A DNA stretch of 56,422 bases from Sedimentisphaerales bacterium (GTDB lineage Bacteria; Planctomycetota; Phycisphaerae; Sedimentisphaerales; Anaerobacaceae), in assembly GCA_016932835.1 (NCBI GenBank), contig JAFGCD010000113.1:1-56422 (forward strand), read 5' to 3'. Positions 1 to 7,375 of the stretch are shown here, one piece after another. The notes below the pieces were generated by a model, which saw nothing but the letters and a program-made list of their open reading frames with translations, had not been told where the DNA came from and made no database searches. Numbering within the stretch: position 1 is the first letter of the stretch; each line of letters starts with the position of its first letter. A program made the position numbers and the translations under genes.

Positions 1-104
1 GGAGCCGAGCCGAGGAATCCATTGAAAAAGATTCTTCCTTTTCGATGAAGTTGGCTGAGCTGCCCGGCGGGCGCAGATTTCGCGGGCCGTTTTGAACAGA
101 CCCC

Positions 105-146
105 TCGGCTGCGCTCGGGGTGACAGGCGCTGCGCTCGGGGTGACA
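105..146. repeat. Short REP-like direct repeat
   Basis: A 17-base word (CTGCGCTCGGGGTGACA) occurs twice in exact copy at 109-125 and 130-146, with a 21-base period. The related word TCGGCTGCGCTCGGG at 105-119 recurs at 7049-7063, beside another cluster of intergenic repeats. Such words are dispersed intergenic repeats in many GC-rich genomes. No function can be assigned from this window. Confidence 0.6.
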
Positions 147-163
147 TTGTGCGGGGTAGCGGC

Positions 164-324
164 GGTGTGCAATGCACACCCTACGTTTGCTTGCTGTGGG
201 GCGGCGGCGGTGTGCATTGCACACCCTACATCTGCCGGCAGCGCGGTTTGCTGCGGGGCGGCGGCGGTGTGCATTGCACACCCTACAACTTGTTGCGGAG
301 CGGCTGCGGTGTGCATTGCACACC
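164..324. repeat. Cluster of four perfect palindromes (GGTGTGCA-N-TGCACACC)
   Basis: Four 17-base palindromes, each GGTGTGCA-A/T-TGCACACC, lie at 164-180, 209-225, 266-282 and 308-324. Each is followed by CCTAC or a close variant and separated by GC-rich filler with GCGGCGG. Period is 42-57 bases, too irregular for CRISPR, and the repeat is itself a hairpin. The organisation fits REP/BIME-type or miniature palindromic elements. Reading frames through this block are repeat artefacts, not genes. Confidence 0.75.
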
Positions 325-439
325 CTACATCTGCTGGTTCGCCCGGCGGGACTTCCTGCTCGGTGGCATCGGTCTGTCAGCTATAGCTGATAGAGCCTGG
401 TTCGCTGTTCGCTGCGGAGCCAAAGGGCGGGGCGCCTGC

Positions 440-501
440 GGTGTGCAGTCCTTGGGACCCCGCCGTAAGGCGTCCCCTACGGGACTGGCGTGGTGCACAC
501 C
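440..501. repeat. Expanded variant of the GGTGTGCA/TGCACACC hairpin
   Basis: The same two arms (GGTGTGCA at 440-447, TGCACACC at 494-501) are pulled apart by a 46-base insert. The insert carries nested complementary arms CAGTCC (446-451) and GGACTG (482-487). The result is one long imperfect hairpin just downstream of the decarboxylase stop at 563 (minus strand), where it could stop transcription. It looks like a fifth, elaborated copy of the palindrome in the neighbouring cluster. Confidence 0.45.
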
Positions 502-562
502 CTGCGTTTGTTTGCTGCGCCGCGCCTGGTTCGTCCTGCGGGGTGAGGTTGTGCGGGGGCGG

Positions 563-1696
563 TCAGTTGTTGATGTGGATTACTTTGGGCGGGCCGAACC
601 CGTTGAAGTTCGTCGCCGATGCGATGCTGTAGGCGCCGATGTTTTCCGTCAGCAGGTAGTCGCCGATTCGCAAATTGCCCGGAAGCTGCGCCGCGAGTGT
701 GATCTTGTCGAAGCTGTCGCAGGTGGGCCCGACGACGGAGCAGACCTCGGCCGGCCCTGCCCTGAAGGCCTGGAAGTTCGGCGTCCAGTGGTCGAAGACG
801 ACGCCCGAGAAGCTCTGGTAAACCCCGTCGTTTATGTGGTACACGGTTTTGCCTTCCCTGCTTGCCTTTCCGATTATCTCGGTGACGAGCATCGCGGCGG
901 TTGCGACGATGAACCTTCCCGGCTCGGCGATGATTTCGACTTCCTTCGGAAAGAGCCTGTCGCACTCGGCGTTGATTATCTTCGCCAGTCGCGTGAGTCT
1001 CGGTGCGGTCGGGTCGTATGGCGCCGGGAAGCCGCCTCCTATGTCGATGATATTCATCGCTCGGCCGCTGCTTCTGGCCTCGTGGAATATCTCGGCGGTA
1101 ATGTTCAGGGCGGCGATGTAATTGTCGAAGTTCGTGCACTGGCTGCCGACGTGGAAGCTGAGGCCCTCGACTGTCAGGCCGAGGCTTTCGGCCTTGTCGA
1201 TGAGGTCGGCGGCGTCGGCGGGCTCGGCGCCGAACTTGCTGCTAAGCTCGCAGGCAGAACCCGTATCCGGGACCTTCAGCCGCAGCACGAGACCGGCCTT
1301 GTCGCAGTGGGCCTTTATCTTGTCGATTTCCTCGGCGTTGTCGAATGTCACCAGCGGCCTGTACCGGCGAATCTTCCTGAGAGTAGCGATGTCCTTTATC
1401 GTATTGGCGAAGATGATCTTGTCCCAGATGTAGAAGTCCTTGTCCTTCCTGCGGAAGCTTCGCAAGTGCCTGTACACCTGCATGAACTCGCTGTACGAGG
1501 CGACGTCGAAGCTGGCGCCGGCGTCGAAGAGCGTCTTGACGATCTCCTGCTGCGAGTTGGCCTTGACGGCGTAGTAGGCCTGGATTCTGGGCAGCCGGCT
1601 GCGAAAGAGGCGGTAGTTGCGCCTCAGAATGTCGTGGTCGATTATGAACAGCGGCGTGCCGTGCTGCTTTGCGAGCGTAGCCGGTTTTCTTTTCAT
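563..1696 (-). CDS. Type III PLP-dependent decarboxylase (ornithine/lysine decarboxylase-like)
   Basis: A 377-residue alanine-racemase-fold decarboxylase of the ornithine/diaminopimelate/arginine (group IV) superfamily. Seen: the PLP-lysine motif YAVKANS (K45), FHVGSQ near 182-186, the glycine loop DIGGGFP near 218-224, EPGR near 258-261 for PLP phosphate, and GPTCDSFD with C326, the cysteine that donates across the dimer interface in ornithine decarboxylases. Length and the GPTCDS motif favour ornithine (or lysine) decarboxylase over diaminopimelate decarboxylase. The expected product is putrescine or cadaverine. It starts 17 bases after the stop of the deoxyhypusine-synthase-like gene, so the two are probably cotranscribed for polyamine synthesis. 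Substrate is inferred. Confidence 0.85.
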   Translation of the reverse strand: MKRKPATLAKQHGTPLFIIDHDILRRNYRLFRSRLPRIQAYYAVKANSQQEIVKTLFDAGASFDVASYSEFMQVYRHLRSFRRKDKDFYIWDKIIFANTIKDIATLRKIRRYRPLVTFDNAEEIDKIKAHCDKAGLVLRLKVPDTGSACELSSKFGAEPADAADLIDKAESLGLTVEGLSFHVGSQCTNFDNYIAALNITAEIFHEARSSGRAMNIIDIGGGFPAPYDPTAPRLTRLAKIINAECDRLFPKEVEIIAEPGRFIVATAAMLVTEIIGKASREGKTVYHINDGVYQSFSGVVFDHWTPNFQAFRAGPAEVCSVVGPTCDSFDKITLAAQLPGNLRIGDYLLTENIGAYSIASATNFNGFGPPKVIHINN

Positions 1697-1713
1697 TTGC
1701 GTCTTTCCCGTGG

Positions 1714-2922
1714 TCAGGTTGCGAGTTTCTTGATGAGCTTTTCGAGCTGCGGGATTTCCCTGTTGTTTGCCAGGTAGGAGTCGATGAGTTTGCCTCGCAG
1801 CTCGTCGCCCCGGTCGTAGAGTCGCCTGAGCTTTTTCGGCTTTGTGGTCTGTATGACGTATGCCGCCAGCATGGGCAAAGCTGCGGTGACATCGAGATAC
1901 GCGGTGACGGTCTCGTCGAGCTTGGTCGGGTCGATCTTGCCCCAGCTTGCCGCCTCGCTGGGCGGCGCGCCCGACAGGCCCCCGGTGTCGGGGCGGGCGT
2001 CGGTAATATTTATATCGTAGTCCTGGCCCGCTTCGGGAATCATGAGGACTTCCTGTATCTGCGGTTCGGTCTGCAGGGTGAAGTTTTTCGGGCTTCCGCC
2101 GCCGATGAGGATTACGCCGGTCTTGCCTTTCTCGTACTGCTTGGCGTTGAGTACGATTGCGGTCGAGTCGTTGACGTCTATGCTGGGATTAATCTTTAGC
2201 TTGAATGCCCCGCCCAGTCCTTTCGCCTCGGCGAGCAGTTCGAGTCCGGCGACGTTCATGCCGATAGTCGAATCGCCCGGGCTGGAGGTGAAGACGGGTA
2301 TTCCGTTTCTGTACGCCGCCGCCAGGACGCTGACCTGCCCGAGGCGGTGCTTTCTTTCGAGCTCGTCGAGTATTTTGCCGAGGTGGTGGTAGAATTCGCG
2401 CGTGCCCATCTCTTTCTGGAATTCGGGCCTGAGGAGGATCTGTCGCAGGCGCCGGTCGGTCTCCATGAGGACGTCTTCGTAGTCGAAGAGAATGTCGTAG
2501 ATTCGCGTCACGCCCTTTCTGCGGAGGTCGGCGTCATCGACGTTGGCGCTTCCGCGGTGCATCGGCAGGTTGAATGCGAAGTGCAGGTCGTGGTACATAT
2601 TCGCTCCGGTCGCGCTGAACCAATCGACGAATCCGTGGTTCATTAGCGGTATAATGGCCGACGGTCCCAGTCCCGCGGGCGTAAGTGCTCCTGCGATGCT
2701 CATGCCGATTGTCACGTCGCTTTTTGCGTACTTGTCGCCGAGCAGGTGGCACGCGGCTCGCAGGCGTCCGCCGTTGTAGGCGTCCATGTTGTCGATGAGC
2801 GAGACTATGTCGGTCTTCTTCGAGACGGGCGCCGGGCAGATCCGCTTGCCGCGAAGATATGCGGACTTGGCCGGGCACTTGGTCTTTCTTGCTGCTTTCT
2901 TCTCTGCCATTTCGGTCTCCAT
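1714..2922 (-). CDS. Deoxyhypusine synthase family protein (polyamine aminobutyl transfer)
   Basis: A 402-residue protein with the deoxyhypusine synthase fold: an N-terminal spermidine-binding region (MNHGFVDWFSATGAN near 94-108), the NAD-type loop IGGGSPKN near 273-280, and SWGKI near 326-330, where K329 matches the catalytic imine-forming lysine of deoxyhypusine synthases. Bacteria lack eIF5A, so these enzymes are thought to use a small amine acceptor and make homospermidine or a related polyamine from an aminobutyl donor. Pairing with the decarboxylase downstream supports a putrescine-based pathway. Two starts are possible. The ATG at 2910 has GGAG six bases upstream and may be the true start, 4 residues shorter. 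The reaction is inferred from family and context. Confidence 0.8.
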   Translation of the reverse strand: METEMAEKKAARKTKCPAKSAYLRGKRICPAPVSKKTDIVSLIDNMDAYNGGRLRAACHLLGDKYAKSDVTIGMSIAGALTPAGLGPSAIIPLMNHGFVDWFSATGANMYHDLHFAFNLPMHRGSANVDDADLRRKGVTRIYDILFDYEDVLMETDRRLRQILLRPEFQKEMGTREFYHHLGKILDELERKHRLGQVSVLAAAYRNGIPVFTSSPGDSTIGMNVAGLELLAEAKGLGGAFKLKINPSIDVNDSTAIVLNAKQYEKGKTGVILIGGGSPKNFTLQTEPQIQEVLMIPEAGQDYDINITDARPDTGGLSGAPPSEAASWGKIDPTKLDETVTAYLDVTAALPMLAAYVIQTTKPKKLRRLYDRGDELRGKLIDSYLANNREIPQLEKLIKKLAT

Positions 2923-3013
2923 ATCTTCCCTGCAGGGCCTCTTGCCGGCCCTGCGGTCTTGCCTTGGTTCGGGTTTTTTCGTATGCTAATGCCTATTGGC
3001 GGATAAAGCAAGC

Positions 3014-3379
3014 ATGCGCGATATTGACGAATTATTCGAGGCGCTGGGGCGGTCGAGCTTTCGCAGCAGGTTCGAGTTGGGCGAAAGCGAATTGGCGTAC
3101 CTCAGGGACAAGGGTTTGGCCGTAATATGCCGGCACGCCCGCGATTTCGTCGTCAAGCGCCTGGCCGACGCAGAGCCGGCCAACGACGGCAGGCAAACGC
3201 CTATGAGGAATCATCCGGTATTCATCGCGCAGCACGCAACGGCTACCTGCTGTCGAAAGTGCCTGGCGAAATGGCACCGAATCCCACACAGCAGAAAGCT
3301 GACCGAGGCAGAGATTGATTACGTTGTCACCGTCATCGAGCATTGGATTGCAAAAAAACTTGTCTTCCCGGTCCTATAA
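3014..3379 (+). CDS. DUF4186 family protein
   Basis: About 121 residues. The conserved blocks of DUF4186 are clear: SRFELGE, a histidine-containing HARDFVVKRLA, NDGRQTPMRNHPVF, AQHATATCCRKC, and LAKWH. The HATATCCRKC segment with paired cysteines and many histidines suggests metal binding, but the family has no established function. A TTG at 2996 is in frame, but the ATG at 3014 with GGATAAAG just upstream is the better start. The gene is divergent from the polyamine operon across about 90 bases. Confidence 0.8.
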   Translation: MRDIDELFEALGRSSFRSRFELGESELAYLRDKGLAVICRHARDFVVKRLADAEPANDGRQTPMRNHPVFIAQHATATCCRKCLAKWHRIPHSRKLTEAEIDYVVTVIEHWIAKKLVFPVL

Positions 3380-3465
3380 GGTCCCCGCCTTTAACACATA
3401 ATTCCAGATGACAGTCCTGAGACGAAAAAGTTCCGGAGAAAACATCATACTGGGCAACTTTGCTC

Positions 3466-3494
3466 TTGACTTGCCATGTCAAATCAGGTAGAAT
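3466..3494 (+). promoter_or_regulatory. Sigma70-type promoter for the PEP-CTERM gene
   Basis: TTGACT (3466-3471), a 17-base spacer and TAGAAT (3489-3494) form a good consensus promoter. Transcription would begin near 3501, giving a leader of about 115 bases. The leader contains the perfect palindrome TGAACCGGTTCA at 3541-3552, a possible operator, and a strong GGGGGTGG ribosome site before the ATG at 3616. Confidence 0.6.
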
Positions 3495-3615
3495 ACACAG
3501 ACTAAATGGGGGTGAAGCTGATTCACTTGTATTCGAATTCTGAACCGGTTCAAAACGCAAGTCAGTTTCGCAAAGAAGTAGAATCAAAATCACATCAAAT
3601 TCAGGGGGTGGTAAA

Positions 3616-4362
3616 ATGGGTAAGAAGAGAACAATCATTAGTCTGTGTGTCGCGGTCGTTTTGTTTCTGAGCAGTGGGGCGAATGCATGTCTTAATACCG
3701 TTACTATCGAGCACGATGGTTACGGTGCGTCGGGTCAGGCCACGCTTTGGGGCGGGGGCCTCGAAGGTTATCAGGGTACTGCGGGCGTTTACATGCTCGA
3801 GAAGACAGCCGGCAGCGGCGAGGGAGAACAGTGGGACAACGGCGATATTCCGGCTTTCTGTATAGAGCTGACGCAGTATTCGCCGGGCGACCCGAAGATA
3901 TACGATGTAGTTCAGCCGCAGAACGCTCAAAGCCCGACGACCTTTTTGGGCGAGAAGATAGGCCAGGCCAAGGCCGACAGCCTTCGCGAGCTTTGGGGCA
4001 GGTATTTTGACAATTCATGGGCCGCCGGCGGTTCGTACACCAGCGAGCAGAATGCCGCTGCCGAGGCCTTTGCAGCCGCGGTCTGGGAGATCGTTTACGA
4101 AGATATGCCGAGTACACCGGCGGGGTGGAATGTTACCGCCGACGGCACATGCGGGGCCTTGGGCTTCCGTGCCGAGAATATTAACAGCGACCTGGCCAAC
4201 AGTATGCTGCACAGCCTCGACGGGACCGGCCCGCACGCCGACTTGAGGGCCTTCGTTAACGCTTACAACCAGGACTTCCTCGTTGAGGTCCCCGAGCCTG
4301 CGACGGTATTCATACTTGGTTTTGGTTCGCTGGCATTGCTTCGCAGCAGAAAAAGAAAATAG
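3616..4362 (+). CDS. PEP-CTERM sorting-domain exported protein
   Basis: A 248-residue exported protein. Residues 1-25 form a signal peptide (basic start, hydrophobic core, ANA-C). The C-terminus has the tripartite sorting signal: VPEPAT near 224-229, a hydrophobic span, and an arginine/lysine tail RSRKRK. In bacteria with exosortase this is cleaved and the protein is attached at or released from the cell surface. The middle region (ending near 190) is rich in Gly, Asp and aromatic residues and resembles thioester-type or other surface PEP-CTERM proteins (FCIELTQY, AAVWEIVYE), but I cannot name the domain firmly. No exosortase gene lies in the window. It has its own promoter and a GC hairpin after the stop. 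Confidence 0.8.
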   Translation: MGKKRTIISLCVAVVLFLSSGANACLNTVTIEHDGYGASGQATLWGGGLEGYQGTAGVYMLEKTAGSGEGEQWDNGDIPAFCIELTQYSPGDPKIYDVVQPQNAQSPTTFLGEKIGQAKADSLRELWGRYFDNSWAAGGSYTSEQNAAAEAFAAAVWEIVYEDMPSTPAGWNVTADGTCGALGFRAENINSDLANSMLHSLDGTGPHADLRAFVNAYNQDFLVEVPEPATVFILGFGSLALLRSRKRK

Positions 4363-4384
4363 AAGATGTGAATTTTACCCAAGG

Positions 4385-4420
4385 GGGGCGCCCCGGTGAC
4401 GGGCGCCCCTCCCCCCCCCC
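4385..4420 (+). terminator. GC-rich hairpin after the PEP-CTERM gene
   Basis: GGGGCGCCC (4385-4393) pairs with GGGCGCCCC (4401-4409) around a 7-base loop. It is followed by a run of C rather than T, so it is not a classic intrinsic terminator. It may still end or stabilise the PEP-CTERM transcript. A C-tract (4411-4420) and G-tract (about 4434-4440) follow and can pair with each other. The rest of 4363-4684 holds only this hairpin and the promoter at 4572. Confidence 0.45.
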
Positions 4421-4571
4421 AGGCAAGGGAGAAGGGGGGGCAGACGGCCGGCGGATATGCCGGCCTCTTCATTTTGGCGGTTCTTTCCTTGCTTTTTCCT
4501 TTCTTTATTGTCCTTCGCACCCGCCGGCGTGCTCTTGAGGCAGGCCGGCAAAATTTTCGCCTATAAATGGC

Positions 4572-4600
4572 TTGCTTCCGAATACGCGGGCGGCTATACT
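4572..4600 (+). promoter_or_regulatory. Sigma70-type promoter for the PfkB-family kinase gene
   Basis: TTGCTT (4572-4577), a 17-base spacer and TATACT (4595-4600). Transcription would start near 4607, leaving a leader of about 78 bases before the ATG at 4685. This supports that ATG over in-frame starts farther upstream. Confidence 0.5.
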
Positions 4601-4684
4601 TGCACCGCCAGCAAGAATTTCTCGGACCCTCAGGGGGGTGACGGCGAGTCAACGGCAAGTTTGGCAATTAGTAAGGGACGAAGA

Positions 4685-5665
4685 ATGACGGGAAGGAATC
4701 CCAGAGTCGTTGTGATCGGCGGAACCTACGTTGACATGGCTGTAAGGTGCAGCCAGATTCCGGCAGCGGGCCAGAGCGTTGCAGGCTCTGCTCTGTCTTA
4801 CAGTATTACCGGGCCGGGCCCGACCAAGGCTGCGCAGGCGGCGCTGTGCGGATGCGAGGTGCAGCTTGTCAGCAAAGTAGGGGGCGACCCTTTTGCATCG
4901 CTGGTGGCTCGCAGCCTGGCCGAGTACAAAGTCAAAACCGACCTTGTCTGCACCGCCGAGGCCATGAATACCGGCGTGGTCGTGACTTTGGTCGGCAGGA
5001 CGGGTGAGAATGCGTCGTGTTTCTATGCCGGCGCCAACGGCGCGCTTCAGGAGCAGGATATCGACGCAGCCGAGCAGGAGATTTCCGAAGCGGACGTGTG
5101 CCTGGTGCACGGCGGGCTGCCGCACGAGGCGGTTGTCAGGGCGATTCGCCACGCAAAGGTGCACGGCACTACGGTCATTTTGAATCCCGCCCGGCCGGTG
5201 GAGTCTCGCTGCATCGGCGGCCAAAGCGCCGGCGAGCTGCCGATGGAGTATTTTTCCGCTGACATTCTCATTCCGAGCCTGTGCGAGGCCGCCGAGATTG
5301 CCGACCAGTCGGGGGCTAACATGCGCACCGCCAAGCTGATAGGCTCTGACCTGGTGGCCCGCGGCGTCAAGTACGCCGTCATTACTATGGGCCGGCGAGG
5401 GTGCATGGTCGTCAGCCGAGACGGCGCCGAACAGATACCTGCTTTCGATGTGGAGATTGTCAACCAGACTGGCGTCGGCGACGCCTTCGCCGGAGCTTTG
5501 GCGGCCTCTGTCGCCGTCGGGGACGAGATCAACGAGGCGGTGAAGTTCGCCTCGGCCGCCGGCGCTTTGGCCTGCTCGAAGTTCGGGGCAATCGAGGCGC
5601 TGCCCACCAAGGCCGAGATTATCCAGCTTCTCCAGAGCGAAGATTTGCCGCTGGGCGGGCAGTAA
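4685..5665 (+). CDS. PfkB/ribokinase-family sugar kinase
   Basis: A 326-residue kinase of the ribokinase (PfkB) superfamily, which phosphorylates a hydroxymethyl group of a sugar or nucleoside with ATP. Seen: the N-terminal strand VVVIGGTYVDM, a central lid region, NPARPV (ribokinase-like), VITMGRRG for nucleotide binding, and NQTGVGDAFAGALA holding the anion hole and the catalytic aspartate. The usual first signature GGKGANQA is altered to GPGPTKAAQA, so the substrate may differ from ribose. The reading frame extends upstream to 4457, but that part overlaps a promoter and has no kinase similarity. The ATG at 4685 gives the normal family length. Substrate unknown. Confidence 0.8.
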   Translation: MTGRNPRVVVIGGTYVDMAVRCSQIPAAGQSVAGSALSYSITGPGPTKAAQAALCGCEVQLVSKVGGDPFASLVARSLAEYKVKTDLVCTAEAMNTGVVVTLVGRTGENASCFYAGANGALQEQDIDAAEQEISEADVCLVHGGLPHEAVVRAIRHAKVHGTTVILNPARPVESRCIGGQSAGELPMEYFSADILIPSLCEAAEIADQSGANMRTAKLIGSDLVARGVKYAVITMGRRGCMVVSRDGAEQIPAFDVEIVNQTGVGDAFAGALAASVAVGDEINEAVKFASAAGALACSKFGAIEALPTKAEIIQLLQSEDLPLGGQ

Positions 5666-5683
5666 CGTCGGGGCCGGGCGTTT

Positions 5684-6922
5684 TTACGGCGTCTCTATCA
5701 GCAAATACTGCGGGCTTTGGGAGGCATTTACGGTCGGTCCCTTCTGGTCCCACGACGGCGCGGGCGGCTCTTTGTCTTTGCCGAGCATATCGAGCAGCAG
5801 GCCCCTGCCGGGCGGGATGGGCAGTGTGACTTCGTGGTCTTCTGCGGTCGTCCAGAATGCCACGGCTGTGCGCGGGCCCTTTTTCAGCAGCAGGGCGAAG
5901 TCGCTTTGGCCGGGAAGGTCCAGCCTTTTCTCGATGCGGTAGCCAGCGAGATTCTTCGCCAGCACCGCCGCCGCCGTGTAGGCCGGCTTGGGCGCCAAGT
6001 CGTGCATTACGGTCCCGAAATGGTGCTCGCGCTCGTTGGGATTGGTGCCGTCGTTTTTCCAGTCGTACCAGATGCTCACCGGAATCTTCGTGTAGAGGTT
6101 AATCAGCAGTTCGCGGGCGAGGTACTGCGCCTGCTTTTCTTCGGATAGTTTTTTGCCGTCCCAGTTAATGTTCGAGTAGCCCCATTCGCCGGAGATGATT
6201 CGTATTTCCTTGCCGGGCGGGGCGTATTCGGCGATTAGCTCGCGAAGGCGGGCGTAGTCGCCGATGACGGTCTCGGGATTCTGCGGGCGGTACGGGTGGA
6301 CGCTGAGCACGTCGATCCATTTGAGCAGTCCCTTCTTGAAGCATTGTTCGAGCCAGTCGAATGGTATCGTCGATGTCGCCGGGGCTACGACCAGGCCGGA
6401 GGGGTCGGCCTCTTTGACCAGCGGGGCTGCGGCCTCGACCATTTTGCAGTAGTCATCGACGCTCGGCTGCGGCTGCCAGAACTGCTTAATGTTCGGCTCG
6501 TTCCACATCTCCCATAGTATGCCCTTGCCCCTGTATCTTCTCGCTGCGGCCTGGGCGTATGCGGCGAAGGCCTTGCGTCCTTCTTCGGTGCGGACCGAGC
6601 GGTCGGATTCGTAGAGGCCGTTGCTGTAGTCGAGAATGTAGAGGATTCGAATTCCGCGCTGCATGCAGCCTTCGGTGAGGGCGTCGTAGCCGGTTCGCTC
6701 GAAGTCATGCACGCCTTTCTGCCTTTCGATTCCTCCCCATGCCAGGTCCATTCGGACGAACCTAAAACCGCCGTCGCGAATCATATCGAGGTCTTTTGGA
6801 TTGCCGGTGAAGTGGATATTGACTCCGAAGCCTGCGGGTATGGTCAGCTCGGGCAGGGCAGCGACTGCCAGGCCGGGCAATGCCAGAAGGCACGACAATA
6901 GAATTAAGGTTCTGCTGTTCAT
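5684..6922 (-). CDS. Secreted clan-A glycoside hydrolase (GH5/GH39-like TIM barrel)
   Basis: A 412-residue exported protein with a signal peptide (about 1-21). It has a (beta/alpha)8 glycosidase core with the two clan-A carboxylates: WNEPN (E142, acid/base) on strand 4 and SGEWGY (E246, nucleophile) on strand 7. VRMDLAW near 56-62, SVHPYRP near 207-213 and WYDWKND are typical of GH39/GH5/GH-A relatives. The last 70 residues form a beta domain. It probably cleaves a plant or algal polysaccharide in the periplasm or outside. The ATG is preceded by GAGGAG at ideal spacing. Tail-to-tail with the kinase gene. Exact family and substrate not determined. Confidence 0.8.
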   Translation of the reverse strand: MNSRTLILLSCLLALPGLAVAALPELTIPAGFGVNIHFTGNPKDLDMIRDGGFRFVRMDLAWGGIERQKGVHDFERTGYDALTEGCMQRGIRILYILDYSNGLYESDRSVRTEEGRKAFAAYAQAAARRYRGKGILWEMWNEPNIKQFWQPQPSVDDYCKMVEAAAPLVKEADPSGLVVAPATSTIPFDWLEQCFKKGLLKWIDVLSVHPYRPQNPETVIGDYARLRELIAEYAPPGKEIRIISGEWGYSNINWDGKKLSEEKQAQYLARELLINLYTKIPVSIWYDWKNDGTNPNEREHHFGTVMHDLAPKPAYTAAAVLAKNLAGYRIEKRLDLPGQSDFALLLKKGPRTAVAFWTTAEDHEVTLPIPPGRGLLLDMLGKDKEPPAPSWDQKGPTVNASQSPQYLLIETP

Positions 6923-7163
6923 TTCGCTCCTCGTTTCAAGCCGAATCGATTGTCTTCAAGTGACGCACTACGTGCGCGATTATGCCCTATTCGCGGGGTT
7001 TTTGTCAACGGGTGTCTCATGGACACATGAGATCGAGTGGGGGGCACGTCGGCTGCGCTCGGGAACCGGATCCTTCGCCTGCGGCTCAGGATGACGCGCG
7101 GCCGTGCCAGTCCTAAAGGTTAATTTAGGCAAGCATTTTTGCGCCGTGATAGGTGCGAATTTC
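6923..7163. other. Intergenic region with a REP-like word
   Basis: No gene is seen. The stretch includes the word TCGGCTGCGCTCGGG at 7049-7063, shared with 105-119, followed by an inverted-looking relative (CTTCGCCTGCGGCTCAGGATGAC). It separates the glycoside hydrolase from the phage-type cluster. Confidence 0.5.
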
Positions 7164-7300
7164 TCGATATTTCGACCAAACGCGCAGGGGGTTAGAAGGC
7201 AAAAGCGAAAAAATCGAAAAAAATTTTATTCCTTTGCTACGCACGACTTAGCGAATTTGGGCCGCGAAAAAAATATCGAAATTTCGACCAAATGCGCAGG
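7164..7300 (+). repeat. Duplicated 25-base motif with internal palindrome upstream of the portal gene
   Basis: Two copies of a 25-base motif with two mismatches lie at 7164-7188 and 7276-7300, 112 bases apart. The downstream copy contains the perfect palindrome TCGAAATTTCGA followed by CCAAATGCGCAGG. Both copies are preceded by GCGAATTT (7155 and 7251). The block is AT-rich and sits directly before the first capsid gene. It could be a pair of operators, a promoter region or an att-like repeat. No counterpart was found at the far end of the cluster. Confidence 0.55.
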
Positions 7301-7375
7301 TTCGTCCTTTTATGGAGGGACGTCATTTTTTTGGCGTCCCGGCAGTAAAGACCGGCACTTTTGACGGAGCTGAGT

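Noticed and set aside
164-324. CRISPR array
   Set aside because: The repeats are 17-base perfect palindromes with irregular 42-57 base period, filler between them is similar low-complexity GC-rich text, and no cas genes are nearby.
4457-4684. N-terminal extension of the kinase gene
   Set aside because: It overlaps a consensus promoter (4572-4600) and has no kinase similarity; the ATG at 4685 gives the normal length.
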